Source: Planomonospora parontospora (lineage in GTDB: Bacteria; Actinomycetota; Actinomycetes; Streptosporangiales; Streptosporangiaceae). Taken from it: a stretch of 64,000 nucleotides of DNA. How positions within the stretch are numbered: the first letter of the stretch is position 1; every line of letters starts with the position of its first letter. This document shows, piece by piece, positions 9,155 through 17,134 of the stretch. The stretch is taken from positions 1-64,000 of the forward strand of contig BMQD01000016.1 in assembly GCA_014647935.1 (NCBI GenBank), in the 5' to 3' direction. Made by a program: the position numbers and the translations under genes. Below the pieces are notes generated by a model. That model made no database searches and was not told the DNA's origin. It worked only from the letters and a program-made list of their open reading frames with translations.

Positions 9155-9243
9155 CCCCGGTGCGGGGGCGGCCGCCGGTGATCCGCTGATCCCGGTGCGG
9201 GGGCGGCCGCCGGTGGTCCGCCGGCCGCGGTGCGGGAGTGGCC
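9139..9243 (+). repeat. Three tandem 35-base repeats starting in the TetR 3' end
   Basis: Units 9139-9173, 9174-9208 and 9209-9243 are head to tail. The first two differ at one base; the third has several changes. Unit 1 encodes the last codons and stop of the TetR gene, so the extra copies look like duplicated gene end. A fourth, badly decayed copy may follow to about 9283. Confidence 0.85.
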
Positions 9244-9317
9244 ACGGGGACGGCGGAGATCCGCCGGCCCCGGAGCGGCGCCGTGTCGTCATCGTTACCC
9301 GTGTTTCCGCGGCCGGT

Positions 9318-9342
9318 GACTAGACGTCCAGGGGGCGGGTAG
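9318..9342 (+). promoter_or_regulatory. Possible sigma-B-like promoter for the DUF4383 gene
   Basis: GACT (9318-9321), 15 bases, then GGGTAG (9337-9342) fits the actinobacterial stress-sigma pattern GNNT-N14-16-GGGTA, except for the last base, which is usually C or T. It lies about 43 bases before the chosen ATG, the same distance as the better match at 12757-12780. Confidence 0.35.
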
Positions 9343-9384
9343 CAGGAGCGGGCACCAGTCCCGATCGCACATGTGGGAGACGTC

Positions 9385-9834
9385 ATGGACGCACCGCACA
9401 CTCACGCCACCGACCGCTCGCAGCTGCAGCTCGCCGCACGGGTCGTCGGGATCGTGTTCCTCCTCGTCGGCGTGCTGGGCTTCATCCCCGGCATCACCAG
9501 CAACGTCGACCAGCTCGAGTTCGCCGGGCACCACTCCGACGCGATGCTCCTGGGCATCTTCGAAGTGTCGATCCTGCACAACATCGTCCACCTGCTGTTC
9601 GGTGTGGCGGGCCTCGCGCTCTCCCGGACCTGGTCCGGGGCGCGCAACTTCCTGATCGGCGGCGGCGCCGTCTACCTGCTGCTGTGGCTGTACGGCCTGC
9701 TGATCCCGCACGACAGCTCGGCCAACTTCGTCCCGCTCAACACCGCGGACAACTGGCTCCACTTCTTCCTCGGCCTCGGCATGATCGGCCTGGGCGTCGC
9801 GCTCAGCCGCCGCCGCGCCACCTCCCGGGTCTGA
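9385..9834 (+). CDS. DUF4383 domain membrane protein
   Basis: 149 residues with four predicted membrane helices: VVGIVFLLVGVLGFIPGI, HNIVHLLFGVAGLAL, LIGGGAVYLLLWLYGLL and the C-terminal FFLGLGMIGLGVALS. The order and the conserved Asn-Ile-Val-His and Asp-Asn-Trp-Leu-His segments match DUF4383, a small integral-membrane family of actinobacteria with no assigned function. ATG 9385 is preceded by GGGAGA at good spacing, so I prefer it over GTG 9373. It is monocistronic, ending in a strong hairpin. Confidence 0.85.
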   Translation: MDAPHTHATDRSQLQLAARVVGIVFLLVGVLGFIPGITSNVDQLEFAGHHSDAMLLGIFEVSILHNIVHLLFGVAGLALSRTWSGARNFLIGGGAVYLLLWLYGLLIPHDSSANFVPLNTADNWLHFFLGLGMIGLGVALSRRRATSRV

Positions 9835-9889
9835 TCACCCGGAAAGATTCGCCGGGGACCCACCGGGGATCCGGCGGAGACGGCGAGGA

Positions 9890-9923
9890 GAACGGCCGCC
9901 CACCGCACGGTGGGCGGCCGTTC
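9890..9923. terminator. Strong bidirectional terminator hairpin
   Basis: A perfect 15-base-pair stem (9890-9904 with 9909-9923) closes a GCAC tetraloop between DUF4383 (+) and modA (-). It has no T-run, as usual for high-GC actinobacteria. Confidence 0.8.
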
Positions 9924-10085
9924 CCGCGTCCGCACCGGGCCTGTCCTGGGACGGAACCCGGCCCTCCGGACGCCGCCGAGGTCCTCCGCCCGAGCGGAGG
10001 GCAGGAGGGACTCGCATCCGGTACCCGGGTACAGGCTCACCGCCGGGGCACGGCGACGACCGGGAGGCCGACCTGGCGGACGGGG

Positions 10086-10889
10086 TCAGGGCGCCTGGAA
10101 TCCGGCCCCGGTCAGCACGTCCCTGCCCTGCGGGGAGAGGACCAGGTCGACGAACCGCTGGGCCGCCGGTCCGGCGGGGGCCCCGGTCAGGGCGGCGATC
10201 GGGTAGTCGTTGACCGCCTGCTCGGCTTCGGGGAAGTCGATGCCCTCCACCTTGCCGCCGGAGGCCGGCACGTCGGTGGCGTAGACCAGGGCGGCGTCGA
10301 CCTCACCGAGTGCGACCTTGGTGAGGGTGGCCTTGACGTCCCGCTCCAGGGTGACCGGGGTGACCTCGAGTCCGGCCGCGTCCAGCGCCTTGACCGCCGC
10401 GGCGCCGCAGGGCACCTGGACCGCGCACAGCGCCACCTTCACCCTCGCGTCCGCCAGGTCCTTCAGCTCGTCGACGCCCGCGGGGTTGCCGCCCGGGACG
10501 GCGATCCGCAGCCTGTTGCGCACGAACACCGTCGGGGAGGCGGCCAGGGAGGCGTCGGTGACGGTCTTCATGGTGGCCGGACTGGCCGCGGCGAACACGT
10601 CCGCCGGCGCGCCCTGGGTGATCTGCTGGGCCAGAGTGGCGCTGGAGCCGAAGTTGAAGGTCACCTTCACCCCGGGGTGGGCGGCCTCGAAGGCCTTGCC
10701 GAGCTCGGTGAAGGTGCCGGTCAGCGAGGCGGCGGCGAACACCGTCACCTCCGCCGCGGCCCCGTCGGTCGCCGGGGCGGAGCCGGACGCGGTGGAGGTG
10801 GCGGCCGGTTCGCCGGAGCCGCAGCCGGTCAGGACGGCGAGCGCGACGGGCAGGGCGATGGCCCGGCGGGGAAGGCGCCGAAGCAGCAC
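10086..10889 (-). CDS. modA: Molybdate ABC transporter substrate-binding lipoprotein ModA
   Basis: 267 residues. A short signal peptide ends in a lipobox with Cys23 (VLTGC), so the protein is a membrane-anchored lipoprotein. The mature part begins VTVFAAASLTGTFTELGKAF and contains NFGSSATLAQQITQGAPADVFAAAS, the ModA oxyanion pocket, and a C-terminal ALTGAPAGPAAQRFVDLV helix. It binds molybdate or tungstate for uptake. GTG 10889 with GAGGAG upstream is the start; the open frame beyond it belongs to a broken HTH gene. No modB or modC follows in the window, which is unusual, so permease and ATPase must be elsewhere or lost. It plausibly supplies the nearby molybdenum hydroxylase. Confidence 0.92.
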   Translation of the reverse strand: MLLRRLPRRAIALPVALAVLTGCGSGEPAATSTASGSAPATDGAAAEVTVFAAASLTGTFTELGKAFEAAHPGVKVTFNFGSSATLAQQITQGAPADVFAAASPATMKTVTDASLAASPTVFVRNRLRIAVPGGNPAGVDELKDLADARVKVALCAVQVPCGAAAVKALDAAGLEVTPVTLERDVKATLTKVALGEVDAALVYATDVPASGGKVEGIDFPEAEQAVNDYPIAALTGAPAGPAAQRFVDLVLSPQGRDVLTGAGFQAP

Positions 10890-11027
10890 AGGGGACTCCT
10901 CGTCAGGTTCCGGCCGCGCGGCCGCCGACCGGCCCGCGCCACCCGCCGGCGCACGGTGCCGGCGCTGACTCCGAGCAACGCGGCCTCCGAGCAGCGCGGC
11001 GGCCTCGCCGGTCCGGAAGGTCGTCAC
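10890..11027 (-). pseudogene. Remnant of an HTH (TOBE/MerR-like) molybdate regulator before modA
   Basis: From GTG 11027 the frame reads MTTFRTGEAAALLG, the start of the MerR/excisionase-type HTH found in small molybdenum-binding regulators often encoded beside actinobacterial modA. The next expected residues, LLGVSAGTVRRRVARAGR, are present but in the neighbouring frame. Two 16-base copies (10969-10984 and 10985-11000, one mismatch) are head to tail; removing one restores the reading frame. The expected wing and TOBE part are missing and the sequence runs straight into the modA ribosome-binding site. Known: the family layout. Inferred: a slipped duplication killed a former modA regulator. 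Confidence 0.7.
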
Positions 11028-11131
11028 GAACCGTCAGGCTACCTCTCGCGCATTCGGTGCCTTACGCCGGTCTCCTCCCGCGTCAGCGGCGTCAGCGGCG
11101 CCATCCACGGCTCCGCCATGGGCGACGCACC

Positions 11132-12181
11132 CTACGGCCGGGTGCCGATCCCGGTCGCCAGCTCCCCGGTCCGGGCCGGCCCGCCGGTCTTCGGCGACAG
11201 CGGCGGCGTGTCCATGCCCGACGCGGTGCGCAGTCCCTCCAGCACCGCGCGCAGCGCGTCCACCGAGGAGTGCCGGGGAGTCCAGCCCAGCTCGGTGCGG
11301 GCGCGGGTGACATCCATGATCGGTACGGTGAACAGCATGTCGAGCAGGTCCGGCGAGGCGGGCACCAGGCGCAGGTGCCAGGCGGCGGAGGCGGCGCCGC
11401 GCAGCATCCAGCCGGGGACGGGCACCCGCCGGGCGCCGAGCACCTCGGCCAGCACCGCGGAGTCGATCACCGGGTCGGCGGCGATGTTGAAGGCCCCCGA
11501 CACCTCCTTGACGACCGCCAGGCGGTAGGCCTCGCCCATGTCCTCGGCGTGCAGCGCCTGGAACCTGAGCTCGGGCAGGTCGGGGACGAAGGGGATGAGG
11601 CCGGGCCGTACCAGCCGGTGGGGGAGGAACGGACCGGCGAACAGCCGCCGCTGCTCGGTCGCCGCCTCCCGCTTGAAGACGAAACCGGGGCGGAGCCGTA
11701 CCACCCGGATCTCCGGGTGCTCGCGCTCGAACGCGTCGAGCGTCCGTTCGAGGTAGGCCTTCTCCCGTCCGTAGGCGGCGCCGGGCCAGCCGTGGGTGGG
11801 CCAGTCCTCGGTGACGGGGCGGTCCTTCGGGCCGGGGGAGTAGGCGCCCACCGAGGAGGCGTGGACCAGCACGGGGACCTTCGCCCGGGCCACCGCCTCG
11901 AAGACGCGGATGCTGCCCAGCGCGTTGTTGCGCCAGGTGGTCACCGGGCGGCGCGTCGGCTGGAACAGCCAGGCCAGGTGGACGACCGCGTCCGCGCCCG
12001 CGAGGTGCGGCGCGAGATCACCGGTGGAGACGTCCACCGTCCGCCACTCGGTCTTCTCCGGGTGCCAGTCGGGCAGGCGGCGGGCCAGCCCGAGGATGGA
12101 TGTGACGCTGCTGTCGGCGGCCAGGGCGGACACCACGCTCGTGCCCACGTTCCCGGTCGCGCCGATGACGATTACCCGCAT
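11132..12181 (-). CDS. NAD(P)-dependent epimerase/dehydratase (extended SDR)
   Basis: 349 residues. The Rossmann glycine motif GATGNVG lies at 7-13, the strand ADAVVHLAWLFQP corresponds to the substrate-side loop, and Tyr and Lys of the YxxxK pair occur in AAYGREKAYLE. A C-terminal region with VPGWMLRGAASAAWHLRL is typical of extended SDRs that act on nucleotide sugars, sterols or flavonoid-like substrates; the exact substrate cannot be named. ATG 12181 is the natural start. It is monocistronic, about 75 bases downstream of the STAS gene on the same strand. Confidence 0.87.
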   Translation of the reverse strand: MRVIVIGATGNVGTSVVSALAADSSVTSILGLARRLPDWHPEKTEWRTVDVSTGDLAPHLAGADAVVHLAWLFQPTRRPVTTWRNNALGSIRVFEAVARAKVPVLVHASSVGAYSPGPKDRPVTEDWPTHGWPGAAYGREKAYLERTLDAFEREHPEIRVVRLRPGFVFKREAATEQRRLFAGPFLPHRLVRPGLIPFVPDLPELRFQALHAEDMGEAYRLAVVKEVSGAFNIAADPVIDSAVLAEVLGARRVPVPGWMLRGAASAAWHLRLVPASPDLLDMLFTVPIMDVTRARTELGWTPRHSSVDALRAVLEGLRTASGMDTPPLSPKTGGPARTGELATGIGTRP

Positions 12182-12257
12182 ATCCCCCAGATGCCCGGAG
12201 GAGGATGGTCAAACCGGGAACCGCGCCGGCCCCGCCCCGCGGGCGGCGGCCCGGACG

Positions 12258-12629
12258 TCAGGGGAGCCGCGCCGTGGCCGGGCTCTCCGGCCGGGCCTCG
12301 GCGAGTGCGTCGCCGAGGGTGGGGTACACGTCGAACGCGGCGTCGAGGCCGGTCAGCCGCATCAGGCGGCGGGTCGAGGGCTTCGGGCAGCACAGGGCGC
12401 AGGTGCCGCCGCACCGGTGGGCCCTGCTGGAGGCCTGGACGAGGAGGCGCAGGCCGCACGAATCGATGAAGTTCATGGACGACAGGTCGAAGAGCAGCCG
12501 GGGACTCGCGGACGCGAGCGCTTCGTCGATCTTCTCGCGGAGGCGGGGCTCCGCGGTCTTGTCGACCTCGCCCACGATCCGGATGACGGTGAAGGCCCGG
12601 CGGTGCTCCCCGCTGATCTGCAATGGCAT
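12258..12629 (-). CDS. STAS-domain anti-sigma-factor antagonist
   Basis: 123 residues, one STAS domain. The signature DLSSMNFIDSCGLRLL places the phosphorylatable serine at residue 57. Such proteins bind anti-sigma kinases when unphosphorylated, freeing a stress sigma factor. A cysteine-rich loop (CGGTCALCC) just after the signature is unusual and could make it redox- or metal-sensitive; that is inference. It is divergent from a run of stress-type genes led by a sigma-B-like promoter. No RsbW-type kinase gene is adjacent, so the partner is encoded elsewhere. Confidence 0.85.
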   Translation of the reverse strand: MPLQISGEHRRAFTVIRIVGEVDKTAEPRLREKIDEALASASPRLLFDLSSMNFIDSCGLRLLVQASSRAHRCGGTCALCCPKPSTRRLMRLTGLDAAFDVYPTLGDALAEARPESPATARLP

Positions 12630-12756
12630 ACGGACGCCTCCAGAGCAGCGACATGCCCATCGCGGTCCCGGCGGCTCCCGGACCGCTCATGCGCCTGGTC
12701 CTCCCAGTGTCGCCCCTGCGGGGCGAAAGGCACAAGGAGGCGTGCTGCCCTCTTCC

Positions 12757-12780
12757 GTTTGACCTCCCCAGCACGGGTAT
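12757..12780 (+). promoter_or_regulatory. Sigma-B-like stress promoter
   Basis: GTTT (12757-12760), 14 bases, then GGGTAT (12775-12780) matches the actinobacterial SigB-family pattern GNNT-N14-16-GGGTAY. It is 42 bases upstream of the F420-oxidoreductase start and would drive that gene and perhaps the dehydrogenase and hemerythrin genes beyond. Confidence 0.6.
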
Positions 12781-12821
12781 GGAGAGGGTCCGTGCAGCTC
12801 ATCCCGTGGAGGAGGCGGTAT

Positions 12822-13775
12822 ATGACGACGTTCGGATACTTCCTGTCAAGCGAGGAGCACGACCCCAGGGAGCTGGTGCGGCAGGCCAGGCTCGCCGAGC
12901 AGGCGGGGTTCGAGAGCCTGTGGATCTCCGACCACTTCCACCCCTGGCTGGACGAGCAGGGGCAGAGCCCGTTCGTCTGGTCGGTGATCGGCGCGATCGC
13001 CGAGGCGACCTCGCTGCCGATCACCACCGCGGTCACCTGCCCCCTGGTCCGCATCCATCCGGCGATCATCGCCCAGGCGGCCGCCACCAGCGCCGTGCTG
13101 ACCGGCGGCCGGTTCCGGCTCGGCGTCGGGACCGGGGAGGCGCTCAACGAGCACATCATCGACTCGCGGTGGCCCCCCGCCGAGGAGCGGCTGGAGATGC
13201 TCGAGGAAGCGGTCGAGATCATGCGTGAGCTGTGGAGCGGCAGACTGGTGACGCACCGCGGCACCCACTACGACGTGGACACCGCCCGCCTGTACACGCT
13301 GCCCGACTCGCCGCCGCCGATCTACATGTCCGGGTTCGGGGAGAAGTCGGTGGAGCTGGCCGGGCGCATCGCCGACGGCTACATCTGCACCGGCCCGTCG
13401 GCCGAGTTCGTGCAGCGGTTCCACGACTCCGGCGGCCAGGGCAAGCCCGTCCAGGGCGGGCTGAAGGTCTGCTACGCCGCCGACGAGGCCACGGCGCGCA
13501 AGACCGTGCACCGGCTCTGGCCGACCCAGGGCATCCAGGGCGAGGCCGCCCAGCTGCTGCCGCTTCCCCGGCACTTCGAGCAGCTCGCGCAGATGGTCAC
13601 CGAGGAGGAGGCGAGCAAGGGCTCGCCGTGCGGCCCGGACCCCGAGGTCCACCTCAAGGCGATCCGGGAGTACGTCGACGCGGGCTTCGACGAGGTGTAC
13701 GTCAGCCAGATCGGCGACGAGCAGGAGGCGTTCTTCGACTTCTACGCCAAGGAGGTCCTGCCCCGGCTGCGCTGA
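12822..13775 (+). CDS. LLM-class F420-dependent oxidoreductase (TIGR03557-like)
   Basis: 317 residues. A luciferase-like TIM barrel with N-terminal MTTFGYFLSSEEHDP, WISDHFHPWLDEQGQSP and GRFRLGVGTGEALNEHI matches the F420-dependent glucose-6-phosphate-dehydrogenase-like subfamily. It would transfer hydride between cofactor F420 and an unknown cytosolic substrate. ATG 12822 has a strong GGAGGAGGC ribosome-binding site; the longer open frame upstream is non-coding. It is the first of three same-strand genes. A 10-base-pair hairpin follows, so downstream expression may be partly uncoupled. Presence of the enzyme implies an F420-producing host. Confidence 0.9.
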   Translation: MTTFGYFLSSEEHDPRELVRQARLAEQAGFESLWISDHFHPWLDEQGQSPFVWSVIGAIAEATSLPITTAVTCPLVRIHPAIIAQAAATSAVLTGGRFRLGVGTGEALNEHIIDSRWPPAEERLEMLEEAVEIMRELWSGRLVTHRGTHYDVDTARLYTLPDSPPPIYMSGFGEKSVELAGRIADGYICTGPSAEFVQRFHDSGGQGKPVQGGLKVCYAADEATARKTVHRLWPTQGIQGEAAQLLPLPRHFEQLAQMVTEEEASKGSPCGPDPEVHLKAIREYVDAGFDEVYVSQIGDEQEAFFDFYAKEVLPRLR

Positions 13776-13811
13776 CCGCCCACCCCGGGCGGCGCACGGG
13801 CCGTCCGGGCG

Positions 13812-13834
13812 GGGGACCGCCAGGGGCGGTCCCC
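13812..13834 (+). terminator. Intercistronic hairpin
   Basis: A perfect 10-base-pair stem (13812-13821 with 13825-13834) with a 3-base loop lies between the F420 oxidoreductase and the alcohol dehydrogenase, 25 bases before the next ATG. It could be a terminator or an mRNA-stabilising stem. Confidence 0.6.
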
Positions 13835-13859
13835 GTCGAATCCGGATAGGAGGCAGACC

Positions 13860-15041
13860 ATGAAGGCCGTCACCTGGCACGGCAAGCGCGACATACGGGT
13901 CAAGGAGGTCGCCGACCCGATCATCAAGGAGCCGACCGACGCGATCATCAAGGTCACCACCACCGCCATCTGCGGCTCCGACCTGCACCTGTACGAGCTC
14001 ATGGGCCCGTTCATCAGCGACGGGGACATCCTCGGCCACGAGGCCATGGGCATCGTGGAGGAGGTCGGCTCCGAGGTCTCCCACATCGAGCCCGGGGACC
14101 GGGTCGTCGTCCCGTTCAACATCTCCTGCGGCCGCTGCCACATGTGCGGGCTGAAACTCTTCGCCCAGTGCGAGACCACCCAGGTCCGCGACCACGGCAT
14201 GGGCGCCGCGCTGTTCGGCTACACCCGGCTGTACGGCGAGGTCCCCGGCGGCCAGGCGGAGTACCTGCGGGTCCCGCAGGCCCACTTCGGGCCCATCAAG
14301 GTGCCCGACGGCCCGCCGGACGAGCGGTTCGTCTACCTGTCGGACGTGCTGCCCACCGCCTGGCAGGCCGTGCAGTACGCCGACATCCCCGACGTCGGCA
14401 GCGTCGCGGTCTTCGGCCTCGGCCCCATCGGCCAGATGAGCGCCCGGATCGCCAAGCACCTGGGCCACCGGGTGATCGGGATCGACGGCGTGCCCGAACG
14501 GCTCGAGATGGCCCGCAGGCACGGCATCGAGATCATCGACTCCTCGGCGGTCCGCGACGTCCCCGAGGCGGTCCGCGAGCTCACCGGCGGCCGGGGGACC
14601 GACTCGGTGATCGACGCGGTCGGCATGGAGGCCCACGGCTCGCCCGTCGCGAAGCTCACCCAGACCATCACCGGCCTGCTGCCCGACGCGCTCGCCGCAC
14701 CGCTGATGACCAACGCGGGCGTGGACCGCCTGGCCGCCCTGCACCAGTGCATCGACGCCGTACGGCGCGGCGGCACGATCTCGGTCAGCGGCGTCTACGG
14801 CGGCATGGCCGACCCGATGCCGATGCTGAGGATGTTCGACAAGGGCGTCACCATGCGCATGGGCCAGGCCCACGTCCGGAGGTGGACCAACGATCTGATG
14901 CCCCTGGTCGTCGACGAGTCCGATCCCCTGGGGGTCATGGACCTGGCCACCCACCGGCTCCCGCTGGACCAGGCGTCGCACGGCTACGAGATCTTCCAGA
15001 AGAAGCGCGACGGGGCGATCAAGGTGCTGCTCAACCCGTGA
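13860..15041 (+). CDS. Zinc-dependent alcohol dehydrogenase (formaldehyde-dehydrogenase-like)
   Basis: 393 residues of the medium-chain dehydrogenase family. Catalytic zinc ligands sit in CGSDLHLY and GHEAMGIVEEVG; the structural zinc is suggested by the CGRCHMCG...QC cluster. The cofactor fold follows with VFGLGPIGQMSARIAKHLG. The insert that includes GYTRLYGEVPGGQAEYLRVP is typical of the glutathione-independent formaldehyde-dehydrogenase-like branch. It lies 84 bases after the F420 oxidoreductase and about 80 bases before hemerythrin, likely one stress or aldehyde-detoxification unit. A truncated relative lies at 17135. Confidence 0.9.
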   Translation: MKAVTWHGKRDIRVKEVADPIIKEPTDAIIKVTTTAICGSDLHLYELMGPFISDGDILGHEAMGIVEEVGSEVSHIEPGDRVVVPFNISCGRCHMCGLKLFAQCETTQVRDHGMGAALFGYTRLYGEVPGGQAEYLRVPQAHFGPIKVPDGPPDERFVYLSDVLPTAWQAVQYADIPDVGSVAVFGLGPIGQMSARIAKHLGHRVIGIDGVPERLEMARRHGIEIIDSSAVRDVPEAVRELTGGRGTDSVIDAVGMEAHGSPVAKLTQTITGLLPDALAAPLMTNAGVDRLAALHQCIDAVRRGGTISVSGVYGGMADPMPMLRMFDKGVTMRMGQAHVRRWTNDLMPLVVDESDPLGVMDLATHRLPLDQASHGYEIFQKKRDGAIKVLLNP

Positions 15042-15123
15042 CCCCGTCGTCTCCCCGACCCCCCGCAACTCCATGGAATCCCCCCGGAAGACCCTCCGGG
15101 ACCACATCGCAGAAAGGCGGAAC

Positions 15124-15597
15124 GTGGACGCCATCGTGCTCCTGAAGGAAGACCACAAGACGGTCGAGAAGCTGTTCAAGCAGTTCGAGAAGGCCGGTGA
15201 CGAGGCCTACGACGAGAAGCGGAAGCTCGTCGACCGGATCATCGAAGAGCTCACCACCCACGCCTACATCGAGGAGGAGATCTTCTACCCGGTCGCCCGC
15301 GCGGAGGTTCCGGAGACCTCCGACCACATCCTGGAGAGCGTCGAGGAGCACCACGTGGTGGTCTGGATGCTCTCCGAGCTGAAGGGCATGGACCCGAGGG
15401 ACGAGCGGTTCGACGCGAAGGTCACCGTCCTCATGGAGAACGTCCGCCACCACGTCGAGGAGGAGGAGGACGAGTGGTTCCCCGAGGTGCGCAAGGCGAT
15501 GGGCCGCAAGAGACTCCAGGAACTGGGCGAGGAGATGGAGAAGGGCAGGGCCAAGGCCCCGAGTGAGCCGCTGGCCGTCTCCAGCGCGCAGCAGTAG
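15124..15597 (+). CDS. Hemerythrin HHE-domain protein
   Basis: 157 residues. A four-helix hemerythrin-like bundle supplies candidate diiron ligands His11, His46, Glu50, His76/77 and His109/110 with the acidic HHVEEEEDEWFP stretch. Such proteins bind O2 or NO or sense oxidative and nitrosative stress. I chose GTG 15124, with AAAGGCGG upstream, because the family normally begins at the MDAIVLLKEDH helix; an earlier in-frame ATG at 15073 would add an unconserved tail. It is the last gene before a bidirectional terminator. Confidence 0.88.
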   Translation: MDAIVLLKEDHKTVEKLFKQFEKAGDEAYDEKRKLVDRIIEELTTHAYIEEEIFYPVARAEVPETSDHILESVEEHHVVVWMLSELKGMDPRDERFDAKVTVLMENVRHHVEEEEDEWFPEVRKAMGRKRLQELGEEMEKGRAKAPSEPLAVSSAQQ

Positions 15598-15619
15598 GGC
15601 GACCGCGGTCTCCGCCGGG

Positions 15620-15653
15620 CCCGGCCGGGCGGGCGAAGATCCGCCCGGCCGGG
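15620..15653. terminator. Bidirectional terminator hairpin
   Basis: A perfect 13-base-pair stem (15620-15632 with 15641-15653) and 8-base loop sit between hemerythrin (+) and the histidine kinase (-), directly touching the kinase stop codon. Confidence 0.75.
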
Positions 15654-16877
15654 TCAGGCGACCCGGCCGGTGGCGGGCCCGGCCGTCGCCCGCCCGGCGG
15701 CGGGCAGGGTGACGGTGAAGCGGCTGCCGGGATCGGCCGGGGCGTAGAAGGCGTCGCCGCCGTGCGCGCGGGCCAGCTCGCGGGTGATCCACAGGCCCAG
15801 GCCGACCGAGCCGGGAGTGGCGCCGGCGCCGCTGAAGCGGGAGAACAGCAGGGAGCGCCTCTCCTCGGGGATGCCCGGGCCGTGGTCGCGGACGTGTACG
15901 GCGAGCAACTCGCCGTCCCCGCGCCCGGCGGGGGCGGCGCTGACCACGATCGGCGGGGCGCCGTAGCGCACGGCGTTGGCGGTGAGGTTGACCAGCATCT
16001 GCTCCAGCCGCTGCGGGTCGGCCCGCACCGTGAGGCCGGCGGGGACCTCGACGCGCACCGGCGCGCTGAGGTAGCCGACCGCCTTCTCGGCGGCGGCGCG
16101 CAGATCCAGCGGGCGCAGGTCCAGCCGGAGGTCGCCGTGGCTGTCGAGCCGGTCGGCGTCCAGCAGGTCGGCGGCCAGCCGCCGGATCCGGTCCACCTGG
16201 CGGATGGCGACCCTGGCGATCGCGTCCCGGCGCTCCTCGGGCAGCTCGGGGCCGTCCTCGTTCAGGGTCTCCACCGCGAACTGCACGGAGGTCAGCGGGG
16301 AGCGCACGTCATGGGCCAGGGCGGCGGTCAGCGCGGCCCGCCAGCGCTCCATGCGGCGGATGGTCTCGCGGTCGCGGCGCTGGTGCTCGACCTGGCGGGC
16401 GATCAGCACGCCCACCCCCACCAGCGTGGGCACGAACACCACGACGCTGGAGACCGCCACCGGATCGCGGCCCGAGACGACCAGCGGGGCCAGGTAGGCC
16501 AGTGTCGCCGGCGGGGTCAGCGCCAGCACGGCCGCGGTGGGGAAGTGCAGCCCCACCCACGCGAACAGCATCATGTAGAACGGCGCCGTGCCCGCCGCGG
16601 TCCCGCCGAACGCCCAGGTGGAGACGGACAGCACGACCAGGGCGGGCAGGCTCAGCGCCAGGGGGGCGCGCGGGTCGAGGCGGTCCCAGGGGAACCACCA
16701 GGCCGCCGCGGCCAGGAGCAGGTCGGCCCCGGCGATCACCGCCAGCAGGCCGCGCCGGCCGGTCGGAGTCGCCGCGATCCCCAGGACGGCCAGCACCCCC
16801 GCCAGGGCGAACAACGCCGCCGCCTGCCGGGCGGCGTATTTCCCACCATCCCCCAGCACGGACCACTTTGTGGTCAT
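15654..16877 (-). CDS. Orphan membrane sensor histidine kinase (paralogue A)
   Basis: 407 residues. About five or six hydrophobic helices occupy residues 15-185. The dimerisation helix carries the phospho-acceptor His in LAHDVRSPLTSVQF, and an ATPase domain with NLTANAVRYG, DHGPGIP and GLGLWITRELARAHGG follows. ATG 16877 has a GGGGGACGA leader; upstream extensions are low complexity. There is no response regulator beside it. It closely resembles the kinase at 27286-28506 in layout and motifs, ending with the same HGGD...PADPGSRFTVTLPAA block, so the two are duplicates. The signal is unknown; no extracellular sensor domain is evident. Confidence 0.88.
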   Translation of the reverse strand: MTTKWSVLGDGGKYAARQAAALFALAGVLAVLGIAATPTGRRGLLAVIAGADLLLAAAAWWFPWDRLDPRAPLALSLPALVVLSVSTWAFGGTAAGTAPFYMMLFAWVGLHFPTAAVLALTPPATLAYLAPLVVSGRDPVAVSSVVVFVPTLVGVGVLIARQVEHQRRDRETIRRMERWRAALTAALAHDVRSPLTSVQFAVETLNEDGPELPEERRDAIARVAIRQVDRIRRLAADLLDADRLDSHGDLRLDLRPLDLRAAAEKAVGYLSAPVRVEVPAGLTVRADPQRLEQMLVNLTANAVRYGAPPIVVSAAPAGRGDGELLAVHVRDHGPGIPEERRSLLFSRFSGAGATPGSVGLGLWITRELARAHGGDAFYAPADPGSRFTVTLPAAGRATAGPATGRVA

Positions 16878-17134
16878 TCGTCCCCCTGTGATGAAACACA
16901 TCCGGCTTCCACCATAACTATCGGTCGTACATCTCTCACTTACGGTGTTCGGCGCTTGAGGGACGCCGGGCGTGCCGAAGGCGATGATGGTGACACCGTC
17001 CGTGCGGACGGACGGCACCCGCGGCTTCCGCCGCCGGGCTCGTGCCGCGGCGGGACGGATCCACCGGTGACGGGCCTTCCCCGGCGCGCCGGCCGCGGGT
17101 GGCCCGACGACGAAAAGGAAGACAGAAGACCCTG

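Noticed and set aside
9139-9243. CRISPR array or attachment site
   Set aside because: Only three contiguous 35-base units without spacers, overlapping a gene end; no cas genes or integrase anywhere in the window.
12846-15179. 777-codon open frame on the minus strand
   Set aside because: Antisense to the F420 oxidoreductase, zinc dehydrogenase and hemerythrin genes; no motif of its own.
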